A DNA stretch of 64,000 nucleotides. Source: Pseudoxanthomonas suwonensis 11-1 (GTDB lineage: Bacteria; Pseudomonadota; Gammaproteobacteria; Xanthomonadales; Xanthomonadaceae). A program made the translations under genes and the position numbers. The DNA is taken from positions 930,001 through 994,000 of the forward strand of contig NC_014924.1 in NCBI RefSeq assembly GCF_000185965.1. Reading direction: 5' to 3'. Below, one piece after another: positions 25,365-33,584 of the stretch. The notes beneath the pieces are model-generated. The model was not told the DNA's origin and searched no databases. It was given only the letters and a program-made list of their open reading frames with translations. How positions within the stretch are numbered: the first letter of the stretch is position 1; every line of letters starts with the position of its first letter.

Positions 25365-28300
25365 ATGGCCGTCATCCGCGCCAATCGCGAATCGATCGAT
25401 GACCGTTTCAATGTCCTGGGATTCACGGTGCGCTCCGAGCTGCCGCTGTTCGAGATCGCCCTGGCCAGCGAACCGGAGCTGCTGCATCCCTCGCAGCGCG
25501 GGCGGCGCACGCCGGGCAACTTCTTCACCAGCCGGCTGATGCGGGTGCAGCCTTCGCCGCACGGCGAGGCGGTCTACCTGGTGCCGCCGGACGTGGTGGC
25601 GCGCTTCGTCGGACAGCAGCGCCTGTACTTCGGCCTGGCCACCTACCGCGACGGCGACCGCAGCACCCCGGTATCGCTGCGCCTGCCCGACCGCGGTTCG
25701 CTTTATGTAAGCCTGGCCGGGCTCACCGGCCGCGGCCTGCGCCGCACCGTGCGCGGCCACGCCGGCAACGGCTACGGCGGCTCCGGCGCGGAGCTGGGCT
25801 GGGGCGGCGACAACCTGGACGCGACGCCGGCGCCCGGCGAGGAGCCCGCACGACGCGCCACCAACGGCAGCGGCGCCACGGCGGACAGCGGCTACAGCGA
25901 CGGCTATTCCGACGAGCTGTGGAACGCGCCACCCGCGCAGCCGGAACCGGCTGCAGCCGCCGCACCGCAGCCGCCCGCATCCGAGTCCGCTCCCGCTCCC
26001 GCGCCCACCGCCCAGGGCCTGGCGGCGCGGCAGCGTGCCGGTGCCCGCGCGTTGCTGGTCGAGCCCTACTACCAACCCGAGGACTGGTGGGAGGCGCTGA
26101 CCACCCAGATCGCCCATTTCGCCCGCGGCGCGATGTGGTTCCTCGGCGTGGCCGACACCACCCGGCCGCCGTACTCGGCGATCTGCCAGGTGCGGGTCCC
26201 CGACGGCAGCGAAGAAGGCAGTCACCACGGCACGGCGTTCTTCATCGCCCCGCGCCTGCTGCTGACCGCCGCGCACGTGGTCGACGGGCAGGCCGAACTG
26301 ATCATCGTCCCCGGCAAGAACGGTGCCGGCACCGGCGCGGCCAGCGAGCCGTTCGGCCGCTTCCGCGCCAGCGTGTTCCGCAAGCATCCGCGTTACGGCA
26401 GCGACGGCCATGGCAACGACATGGCCCTGATCCAGGTCCCCGCCGCCAACGCCGCCGCCGCGCCCAACTACTTCGGCCTGGTCGAGGAGCTCAACCAGAG
26501 CCGCCCGGAAGGCGTGGTGGTCAGCGGCTACGCGGCCTGGTGGCATGCGGTCAGCGCGATCGAGCACTTCGTCAACGCCAACATCGACGAGAACCGCCAG
26601 CACGCCCACGGCGGCCATATCCGCGAACTGGTCGGCGAAGGCACCTTCACCTACGACCTGCAGACCCTGGCCGGGACCAGCGGTTCGCCGGTGTACTGGA
26701 TCGAATCGGGCCAGCATCCGGTCGCGCACCTGGTCGGCGTGCACGTGGCCGCCAACGACAACCGCACCAACGCCGGCTGCCGCATCACCCAGGAGAAGCT
26801 GGCCTGGATCCGCTCGGTAGCCGCCGAGTGGGGCCAGGCCCTCGGTTTCGCGCTTGGTGCCGGCGGCGGCAGTCGCGCCGCGCGGGCGCTCGGCGCCGAC
26901 GGCCATGACGACGGCGCCTACGACATCGGCGGCCCGATTCCAGATGCGCCCGCGGCCGCCGCGCAGGACTGGCGCGCGGCGCGCGGACTGTCCCTGTCCG
27001 CGCCTGAGTATCCGCAGGCCAGCCGCTTCGAGCCGGCGCACCCGGGCAACTACCGCAGCGTGCCAGGCAGCCGCAGCATCGAGCGCATCGTCATCCATAT
27101 CACCGACGGCGGGCCCAACATCGCCGGCCCGGTGTCCTGGTTCAAGAATCCCGACGCCAGGGTCAGCGCGCACTACATCGTCGGCCAGGACGGCGAGGTG
27201 GTGCAGATGGTCGCGCACAAGGACGTGGCCTGGCATGCCGGCTCGGCCAACTCGAGCAGCATCGGCATCGAGCACGTGGCCAATACCCGCGGCCTGCTGC
27301 CGACGCCGCAGCAGCTGGCCGCCTCGGCGGCACTGGTGGGCTGGCTGTGCCAGCAGTACGGCATCCCCGTCGACCGCGACCACATCCTCGGCCACGCCGA
27401 GGCCGACACCCGCACCACCCATCGCGGCTGCCCCAACGCCGTGTGGGACTGGGACTACTACATGGGGCTGGTCACCTCGCGCAGCTCGTACATGCCCACC
27501 GCGCAGGGGCTGCGCAGCCATGCGCGCGCGCTGGAGGTGATCCAGCCCTACTACGATCCCAGCGATCCGCATCGCGCGCTGGCCTGCACCGCCGACGCGA
27601 TGAGCCGCGAGTTCGAGGAGTGGTTCGTCGGCATCGACGATACCCGCCGGTTCCCGCACTCGGCGATCTGCATGCTGGAGATAACCGGCAACGACGGCTA
27701 CCTGTACCGCGGCACCGGCTTCTACATCGGCCGCAACCGCATCCTCACGTGCGCCCATAACCTGGACGACTGCAGCCAGGTGAAGATCTCGCCGGGGTTG
27801 AACGGCGCCGGCAATGCGCCCTTCGGCAGCGCCACCGTGCCGGCATCGTCGTGGCGGATCGCGCCGGGGTACGCCGGCACCGGCGACTGGGCCAACGACC
27901 TGGCGGTGATCGAAAACGTGCCGATCGCCGCGCCGCACGGCCTGTGGTTCGAGTTCCTGCAGGCGACGCCGGCCGGCTCGATGCGCCTGGCCGTCTGCGG
28001 ATATTCCTCCCAGTCCGACGCCATCCCCGGGCTGACCGACCTGATCGACAGCCACAAGCAGCACCTGCATGGTGGCACTGGCGCCTACCAGGCTTCGCTG
28101 GAAACCATCGACTACCCGATCCTCTCCCTGCGCGGCGCCAGCGGCTCGCCGGTCTACGCGGTCAGCAACGAGGGCGGGACCCTCAAGGCCAAGGTCTGCG
28201 CGGTCCACGTCAGCGGGCAGCCGGCGGATACCGACAACGTCAACCGCGGCTGCTTCATCACCCCGCGCAAGATCGACTGGATCGAGGGGCGCGCCAGCAG

Positions 28301-30041
28301 CTTCGCCCTCGGCGCACCGTCGCGCGCGCTGCAGGCGTTCTCGGTGCACTGGACCGACGTGCCGATGAACTACCAGAGCAGCCCGATGTCGTGCTGGGCG
28401 GCGGCGGCCTCGATGGTGGCCGGCTGGCGCGACCAGGCGAGCATCCCCGACAGCGAAATCGCGGCCAAGGTGCCGGTGTTCGATGCCTTCAACCGCGGCC
28501 TCTACGGCCACGAGCGCGGCTACCTCGCCGATGCCTGGAACCTGTACGCCGAACCGCCGGCCTCGTACACGGTCGATGCCTGGCGGCAGATGCTGGAGGC
28601 CAAGGGGCCGCTGTATATCGCGCAGATATCCGCGGCCGGGGCGAGCAGCGGCCACGTGCGGGTGTTGGTGGGCATGGACAGCGACGGCGCGCCGGATGGC
28701 TCCGGAACCACCATGTACCTGCACGATCCGGCCCTGGGGCCGATCAGGCAGTCCTTCGCCGAGTTCGTGGCACTGTACGAAGAGCGCGTCGTGACCGGCG
28801 GCGAGCATTACCAGATGCAGGTCCTGCATTCCGGCGGTGCCGCAGGGCGTCGCCCGGGTTCGGCCGCGGCCTTCGCCCTGGGCGTGCACAGCCGCGCGCA
28901 GGAGAACGACGGGCCCTCCGACTATCCGGTCCACCTGATTCCGCAGCCGGACAAGAATGCCTGCTGGGCTGCCTCCATGGCGATGCTGCTGTCGTACCGG
29001 CGTTCGCAGTCGATCGCGCCGGAGACCATCGTCCAGGAAGTCGGCGGCAGCCTCGCCACCAGCTACGGCTGGGATCTGCTCGAGGCGGTGAAGTCACGCT
29101 ACGGCTTCCGTACCATCGAGATGCCCTCCAACGCCAGCCTCTACCACGCGCCGCGGCAATGGGCGCAGTGGCTGCAGGCGCATGGGCCGTTGTGGGTGGT
29201 GATCGTCGGCGCGCCGCATGCGGTGGTGGTGGCCGGCATCCGCGGCAACCTCGACGACCCGGGAGCGACCCAGGTCAAGGTGCTCAATCCCTGGGACGTG
29301 CGGGTGGCGTTCGACCAGGACCCGATCGCGTTCAACCCGCCGAACAACGGCTACGAGGACTGGATCGACTTTTCCGAGTTCGCCTCCGACTTCGGGGAGA
29401 TGGCCGAGTCCGACTACGGCAACTGGCGCGTGCTGCATCTGCCTGCGGCCAGTGCTGGCGCGCAGTCGCTGTCGGCGCGCGGCGGCCTGCGCCTGGCCGC
29501 GCCACCGCCGCGGGTGGTGGTGGCGCTGGAGACGCAGGTGGGCGAGCGGCGCGAGCCGATCGAGCCCAGCCGCGTGGCCGGCACGACGATGGCGCGCGTG
29601 GTCGGCGAGGCCGGCGCCTGCCGCTGGCGCCTGGATCAGCTCGAAGGCATGAAGGCGCCGGCGACGCTGCTGCCGGGCCTGTCCCCGGCCACCCCGGGCG
29701 ATACCCGGATCGCGCTCGACGACTGGCCGGCGTTCGAAGCTTCGCCGACGCCGTTGCCCCTGACCGTCGAGTTCCGCCACGACGGCGCCGCTGTCGGCGA
29801 CGTGCGTGTCACCGCCGGCAGCCCGGCCAACCTCGCCTATGGCGTGGAAGTCGCGGCCCGGATCGAGGACTGCGCCGACGCCGACGGCGTGGCCCGGCTG
29901 CGGGTGCGGATCGACTACCGCTTCCACGGACTGGCCCAGGGCAACCCGGATGCGACGGTCGAGCTGGCGCTGCGCGGCGACGGCCGCTACGAGCGCGAGA
30001 ACGGCTGGCGCAACGTCGAGCAGCTGACCTCGGCGGCCTGA
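25365..30041 (+). CDS. Five-domain hydrolase: trypsin - amidase_2 - trypsin - papain-like - papain-like
   Basis: A 1558-residue protein with no signal peptide. Residues 1-120 are an unrecognised head; 130-230 are Gly/Pro/Ala-rich linker. Residues 235-490 are a V8/trypsin-like peptidase (His304 in TAAH, Asp352 in NDMAL, Ser439 in GTSGSP). Residues 565-710 are an N-acetylmuramoyl-L-alanine amidase/PGRP-type domain (zinc ligands His578, His677, Cys689). Residues 725-975 are a second trypsin-like domain (His798, Asp845, Ser926). Residues 990-1160 are a papain-like domain (Gln1004, Cys1010, His1097, Asp1121), and 1180-1360 a second one (Gln1194, Cys1200, His1285, Asn1308). Residues 1360-1558 are an unrecognised beta-rich tail. 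All catalytic sets appear intact. The two trypsin units share a lead-in (PYY..., then SAIC) and arose by duplication. Linkers repeat FALG...SRA. Second gene of the operon. It is presumably a toxin-like or processing enzyme; target and location are unknown. Confidence 0.88.
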   Translation: MAVIRANRESIDDRFNVLGFTVRSELPLFEIALASEPELLHPSQRGRRTPGNFFTSRLMRVQPSPHGEAVYLVPPDVVARFVGQQRLYFGLATYRDGDRSTPVSLRLPDRGSLYVSLAGLTGRGLRRTVRGHAGNGYGGSGAELGWGGDNLDATPAPGEEPARRATNGSGATADSGYSDGYSDELWNAPPAQPEPAAAAAPQPPASESAPAPAPTAQGLAARQRAGARALLVEPYYQPEDWWEALTTQIAHFARGAMWFLGVADTTRPPYSAICQVRVPDGSEEGSHHGTAFFIAPRLLLTAAHVVDGQAELIIVPGKNGAGTGAASEPFGRFRASVFRKHPRYGSDGHGNDMALIQVPAANAAAAPNYFGLVEELNQSRPEGVVVSGYAAWWHAVSAIEHFVNANIDENRQHAHGGHIRELVGEGTFTYDLQTLAGTSGSPVYWIESGQHPVAHLVGVHVAANDNRTNAGCRITQEKLAWIRSVAAEWGQALGFALGAGGGSRAARALGADGHDDGAYDIGGPIPDAPAAAAQDWRAARGLSLSAPEYPQASRFEPAHPGNYRSVPGSRSIERIVIHITDGGPNIAGPVSWFKNPDARVSAHYIVGQDGEVVQMVAHKDVAWHAGSANSSSIGIEHVANTRGLLPTPQQLAASAALVGWLCQQYGIPVDRDHILGHAEADTRTTHRGCPNAVWDWDYYMGLVTSRSSYMPTAQGLRSHARALEVIQPYYDPSDPHRALACTADAMSREFEEWFVGIDDTRRFPHSAICMLEITGNDGYLYRGTGFYIGRNRILTCAHNLDDCSQVKISPGLNGAGNAPFGSATVPASSWRIAPGYAGTGDWANDLAVIENVPIAAPHGLWFEFLQATPAGSMRLAVCGYSSQSDAIPGLTDLIDSHKQHLHGGTGAYQASLETIDYPILSLRGASGSPVYAVSNEGGTLKAKVCAVHVSGQPADTDNVNRGCFITPRKIDWIEGRASSFALGAPSRALQAFSVHWTDVPMNYQSSPMSCWAAAASMVAGWRDQASIPDSEIAAKVPVFDAFNRGLYGHERGYLADAWNLYAEPPASYTVDAWRQMLEAKGPLYIAQISAAGASSGHVRVLVGMDSDGAPDGSGTTMYLHDPALGPIRQSFAEFVALYEERVVTGGEHYQMQVLHSGGAAGRRPGSAAAFALGVHSRAQENDGPSDYPVHLIPQPDKNACWAASMAMLLSYRRSQSIAPETIVQEVGGSLATSYGWDLLEAVKSRYGFRTIEMPSNASLYHAPRQWAQWLQAHGPLWVVIVGAPHAVVVAGIRGNLDDPGATQVKVLNPWDVRVAFDQDPIAFNPPNNGYEDWIDFSEFASDFGEMAESDYGNWRVLHLPAASAGAQSLSARGGLRLAAPPPRVVVALETQVGERREPIEPSRVAGTTMARVVGEAGACRWRLDQLEGMKAPATLLPGLSPATPGDTRIALDDWPAFEASPTPLPLTVEFRHDGAAVGDVRVTAGSPANLAYGVEVAARIEDCADADGVARLRVRIDYRFHGLAQGNPDATVELALRGDGRYERENGWRNVEQLTSAA

Positions 30042-30051
30042 GGAGAGCACC

Positions 30052-31029
30052 GTGACCGGGCAGCCGCGCAACGGCAGGATCTTCCCGTCCCGGACCGGGA
30101 CGGCGCTGTCGCGCGCGCAGGCCGGCACCGACCCGGCCGCGCCGGCCGCCGCGGCCAAGCCGCAGGCCACCGAGACCATCGCCCGCCGCGCCGGCGCGAT
30201 GGTCAACGAGATCGACTTCCCCGGCTTCGTCTCCCAGCTCGTGCACGGCACCTTCGACGCGATCGTGGATGCCTCGATCCGGCAGATGGAGAGCTATTCC
30301 AGCCTGGTGTCGGCGGTGGCCAAGACGGTGGACCAGTTCACCGAGGAGAACGTCACCTACAACCAGGCCCGCGACTGGCTGGCCGGGCGCTATCCGGGCG
30401 ACGTGGCGATCAGGCTGCCCGAGTCCGGCGGGACCGAGCCGCAGCTGGTCCCGCGCAGCGAGGACGCCAGCCCGGTATGGCTGGCCGACTACGGCCTTGA
30501 AGGCGAGACCCTGACCCCGGAACTGCTCGAGCAGCAGGTGCTGCCGCAGGTGCGAAGCCGGGTCGGCGCCGAGCGCCAGCAGCTGCTGGCGACCATGGTC
30601 CTGCTCGGCCTCAACCGGGTCGCGGTGCGCGACGGCAGCATCAGCGCCAAGGTGATGTTCCGTGCCGCCGCCAGCGACGCGGCCGCGGTGCAGTACGCCA
30701 CCAGCACCGATCCGCAGGCCATCGCCAACTGGGGTGAGCGCGGCAGCCTGAGCCAGGGCGCGCGCAGCACCACCATGGTCTCCACCGTGGCGGTCAACGC
30801 CCAGAACGAATCCACCGTGCGCGCCGACTTGTTCGGCGAGGTCAAGCTCAACTTCGTCAGCGAGACCCTGCCTCTGGACCGGCTCGCCGACGCCGCCAAG
30901 ATCGCCCTGGTCCAGCAGCACTCGCCGGCGGTGCGTCCGGCCGTGCCGGCACCTGCACCCACGCCGGCATCCGCACCGGCACCCGCGCCTGCCGCGTCGC
31001 TGCCGCCCGCCGGCGGGGGAGGTGGCTGA
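30052..31029 (+). CDS. Operon paralogue 1 (unrecognised family, short form)
   Basis: A 325-residue protein, one of four paralogues in this operon (with 36673, 38110 and 40282). Shared blocks: residues 51-115 (VNEIDFPGFVSQLVHGTFDA, ASIRQMESYSSLVSAVAKTVDQF, ARDWLAGRYPGD), residues 175-205 (RQQLLATMVLLGLNRVAVRD, then ISAKVMF), and residues 262-290 (GEVKLNFVSETLPLDRL). Unlike the other three it lacks the N-terminal helical domain. It ends in a Pro/Ala-rich tail and GGGGG. There is no signal peptide, membrane span or catalytic motif, so a structural or scaffold role is likely. Its stop overlaps the next start (TGATG). Confidence 0.8.
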   Translation: MTGQPRNGRIFPSRTGTALSRAQAGTDPAAPAAAAKPQATETIARRAGAMVNEIDFPGFVSQLVHGTFDAIVDASIRQMESYSSLVSAVAKTVDQFTEENVTYNQARDWLAGRYPGDVAIRLPESGGTEPQLVPRSEDASPVWLADYGLEGETLTPELLEQQVLPQVRSRVGAERQQLLATMVLLGLNRVAVRDGSISAKVMFRAAASDAAAVQYATSTDPQAIANWGERGSLSQGARSTTMVSTVAVNAQNESTVRADLFGEVKLNFVSETLPLDRLADAAKIALVQQHSPAVRPAVPAPAPTPASAPAPAPAASLPPAGGGGG

Positions 31030-31286
31030 TGTTCCGTGAACTGTCGCAGCTGCTGGACGAACTGCACGACGGCCTGGTCGCGATCCAGGCACGCGAGGGC
31101 ATGCAGCTGTCCGGCGTGGAGATGACCCTGCCGGTCGAACTGCGCCCGGTGCTGCGCGATGGAGGCTGCGTGCTGCTGGCCGAGTTCCCGCGCAGCAGCG
31201 GGGTCGATGCCTGGACCCCGCTGCCCTCGCGCCTGGTCTTGGCCTGGAGCCAGGACGGCGCCGCCGCCACGGAGGCCACGCCATGA
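31029..31286 (+). CDS. Small beta-rich protein, possibly trypsin-co-occurring domain
   Basis: An 85-residue protein. An N-terminal helix (LSQLLDELHDGLVAIQAREG) is followed by strands SGVEMTLPVELRPVL and CVLLAEFPRS. The helix plus VE-x-LPVEL strand resembles in outline the small trypsin-co-occurring domains seen beside trypsin-like peptidases in bacterial conflict loci, which would suit this operon. I cannot confirm that from sequence alone. It overlaps both neighbours (one base upstream, four bases downstream), so translation is tightly coupled. Function unknown. Confidence 0.65.
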   Translation: MFRELSQLLDELHDGLVAIQAREGMQLSGVEMTLPVELRPVLRDGGCVLLAEFPRSSGVDAWTPLPSRLVLAWSQDGAAATEATP

Positions 31287-32056
31287 GCGCGCAGATGCCG
31301 CCGCTGCTGCAGGACGCGGGCGTGCCCTTCGACCTGTTCATCCAGTCCCTGACCGAGCAGCTGGACAAGGCCCAGGCCGCGATGGCGATCAAGGCGCGGC
31401 TGGGCAAGCTGCCGCTGACCTTCGCGGTCAAGGAGGTCTCGCTGGACCTGCGCGCGTTCGTGCAGTTGCTGGACGAGGACGTGTACGTCCGTCCTGCGGG
31501 GCCCGGAGAGAGCGAGGCGAGCAGCATCCGCCTGCAGCTGACCACGATCACCAAACCGATGATCGAGGAGAACGCGGTGGACTTCAGCGCCGAGGATCCG
31601 AAGTTCAGCCTGCGCGAAGCGCTGGGCGACCAGATCAACGAGGACGAGCGGCGCTCGCTGGAGCGGATCGGCGTGCGCACCGTGCAGCAGCTCAACGAGC
31701 TGAAGAAGCAGGCCGGCACCGACGTGATCGCGCGCCTGTCGCGGATGCCGGTGTCCCGCCTGCAGCAGGCGCTGATGCGTGCCGCCGCGCCGCGGGTCAC
31801 CCGGGTCGAGAACGCCGCCGACGGCCGCGACCAGGGCCGCGTGCACCTCAGCGCGCCGGGCCTGCGTCCGGGCCTGCTGCCGCTGGTGCGCGCCGCCGGC
31901 GTGGCGGTGCCGGTGGTCGCGGTGGAGGAGGACGGCGTGGTCCTGGCGCCACTGGCGACCCAGCTCGGCTGCGAGGCCGAGGTGGACTTCGGCGACGGCC
32001 AGGTCGCGCGCGTGGAACTGCGCGAAGGGCGCATCGGCCAATGGAGCGCGCCATGA
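31283..32056 (+). CDS. Hypothetical protein with central helix-hairpin-helix-like segment
   Basis: A 257-residue protein I do not recognise. Residues 1-100 are a mixed alpha/beta domain (FDLFIQSLTEQLDKAQAAMA, LTFAVKEVSLDLRAFVQLL). Residues 105-168 contain DERRSLERIGVRTVQQLNEL and VIARLSRMPVSRLQQAL, which look like a helix-hairpin-helix or SAM-like helical pair. The C-terminal part is strand-rich with GQVARVELREGRIGQW at the end. No signal peptide. The start overlaps the previous stop (ATGA) and the stop overlaps the subtilisin start (ATGA). It may bridge the small protein and the protease. Confidence 0.75.
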   Translation: MSAQMPPLLQDAGVPFDLFIQSLTEQLDKAQAAMAIKARLGKLPLTFAVKEVSLDLRAFVQLLDEDVYVRPAGPGESEASSIRLQLTTITKPMIEENAVDFSAEDPKFSLREALGDQINEDERRSLERIGVRTVQQLNELKKQAGTDVIARLSRMPVSRLQQALMRAAAPRVTRVENAADGRDQGRVHLSAPGLRPGLLPLVRAAGVAVPVVAVEEDGVVLAPLATQLGCEAEVDFGDGQVARVELREGRIGQWSAP

Positions 32057-33525
32057 ACGCGACGTATGCCCGCGGCCTGCTGCCCGACGCCGTGCGCGGG
32101 CGCCTGCTGCTGACCCTGCGCCTGGGCGAGATGCCGGCGCACATCCCCGGCTGGCGCGCCTGCACCCACCACGGCACGCCCATGGCCGAGCGCATCGACG
32201 GCGGCGTCATCGACCGCCTGCTGCGCCACCACGGCGGCGCCGTGCGCGCGGTGCGGCTGCACAGTGCCCGCACCCCGCGCGCCGAACACGCGGTGGCCGG
32301 AGCCTACCGTTTCGACGAGGTCGAGCAGATCAGCGGAGTGGCCCGGGTGCTGCGCATCCAGGTGCGCGAGCCGGAAGGCGTGCCGGCCCTGCTGCGCGCG
32401 CTGGCCGAGCTGCCGATGGTCGAGCGCGTGGGCGCCAGTCGGCTGTGCTGCCTGCCATTCGCGTCGGCGCTGGACCGCGACGACGCCGCATCGCGTCCGG
32501 TGGTGCCGGACGAAGCCGCACGCGCGGCCGATGCATGGGTGCGTGCCAGTACCCGCATCGATGAAGCGCTGGCGCTGGAAGCTGGCGATCCCGCGGTGGT
32601 GGTCGGCCTGGCCGACACCGGCGTCGCGCTGGCGCACGCCGAACTAGAGCGTCGCCTGCGCGCCGGCTTCGACAGCGTGGACCTGGACCCGCAGGCGGTG
32701 GGCGGGCTGCAGCTGGTCGGCGACTTCCGCCGCGCCGGCAACCACCCGCAGGACGAGGTTGGGCACGGCAGCGGCTGCGCCGGGATCATCGCCGCGCGCG
32801 GCGAGGGCATCGCCATCGGCGCCGCCGGTGCCTGCGGCCTGACCCCGGTGAGGGTGCTCGGCGCGGCGCTGTCCGGCGGCAAGCGGGTCGGCATCGGTGC
32901 GCTGGACAACATCGATGCCGGCATGAAGCGCCTGATCGACCTCGGGGTGAAGGTGATCAACATGAGTTTCGGCACGCCGGAGTCGATGCTCGCCGGCGAC
33001 GCGCCGCTGCCGCACGAGGAGATCGTGCGCTACGCGCTGGCGCGCGGGGTGATCCTGGTCGCGGCCAGCGGCAATTCCGGACTGGCCGAGAAGTACTACC
33101 CGGCCGCGCACCCCGGAGTGATCGCGGTCGGCGCGGTCGAGCCGGACCTGCGTCCAGCCGCCTTCAGCACCCGCGGCGCCCACGTGGCCCTGTGCGCGCC
33201 CGGCCGCGACATCCTCACCTGCGACCTGTCCGGGTACCAGCGCGCCACCGGCACCAGCTTCGCCGCGCCGCACGTGGCCGCGGTCTGCGCGCTGCTGGCC
33301 TCGCGCGCGCTGCGCCGGGCCTGGCCGCTCGACGGCGCTCAGGTGCGCCGGATCCTGGTCGAGAGCGCGCGGCCGTTCCCGGTGGACGGCGTGACCGGTT
33401 GCGGTGCCGGCTGCCTGGACGCGGCCGCGGCGCTGCGCCGGCTCGACGAGATCGTCGACCGCGAGCAGGACGAAGACGACCGGGAACCGCTTCCCGACGG
33501 CGTTCCACCGGCGCTGGCCGCCTGA
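32053..33525 (+). CDS. Subtilisin-family (S8) serine peptidase without signal peptide
   Basis: A 490-residue S8 peptidase. The catalytic triad is Asp188 (VGLADTGV), His238 (VGHGSGCAGII) and Ser402 (GTSFAAPHVA), with the oxyanion Asn341 in AASGNSG. Residues 1-175 form an N-terminal domain that is neither a Sec signal nor an obvious I9 propeptide, so activity inside the cell or delivery by another route must be considered. The C-terminus is acidic (REQDEDDREPL). Start at ATG 32053 overlapping the previous stop; ATG 32041 is also in frame. With the trypsin and papain-like domains encoded upstream, the operon carries three distinct protease mechanisms. Confidence 0.9.
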   Translation: MNATYARGLLPDAVRGRLLLTLRLGEMPAHIPGWRACTHHGTPMAERIDGGVIDRLLRHHGGAVRAVRLHSARTPRAEHAVAGAYRFDEVEQISGVARVLRIQVREPEGVPALLRALAELPMVERVGASRLCCLPFASALDRDDAASRPVVPDEAARAADAWVRASTRIDEALALEAGDPAVVVGLADTGVALAHAELERRLRAGFDSVDLDPQAVGGLQLVGDFRRAGNHPQDEVGHGSGCAGIIAARGEGIAIGAAGACGLTPVRVLGAALSGGKRVGIGALDNIDAGMKRLIDLGVKVINMSFGTPESMLAGDAPLPHEEIVRYALARGVILVAASGNSGLAEKYYPAAHPGVIAVGAVEPDLRPAAFSTRGAHVALCAPGRDILTCDLSGYQRATGTSFAAPHVAAVCALLASRALRRAWPLDGAQVRRILVESARPFPVDGVTGCGAGCLDAAAALRRLDEIVDREQDEDDREPLPDGVPPALAA

Positions 33526-33584
33526 GCGCACGCCCCGCGTCCGCACCAGGCAACCGCGCCAATCCGCAAGCAAGGAGAAACGCA

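Noticed and set aside
24255-28934. 1559-codon minus-strand ORF opposite the five-domain hydrolase
   Set aside because: The plus-strand protein has five intact catalytic sets; the antisense frame shows only composition-driven low-complexity sequence.
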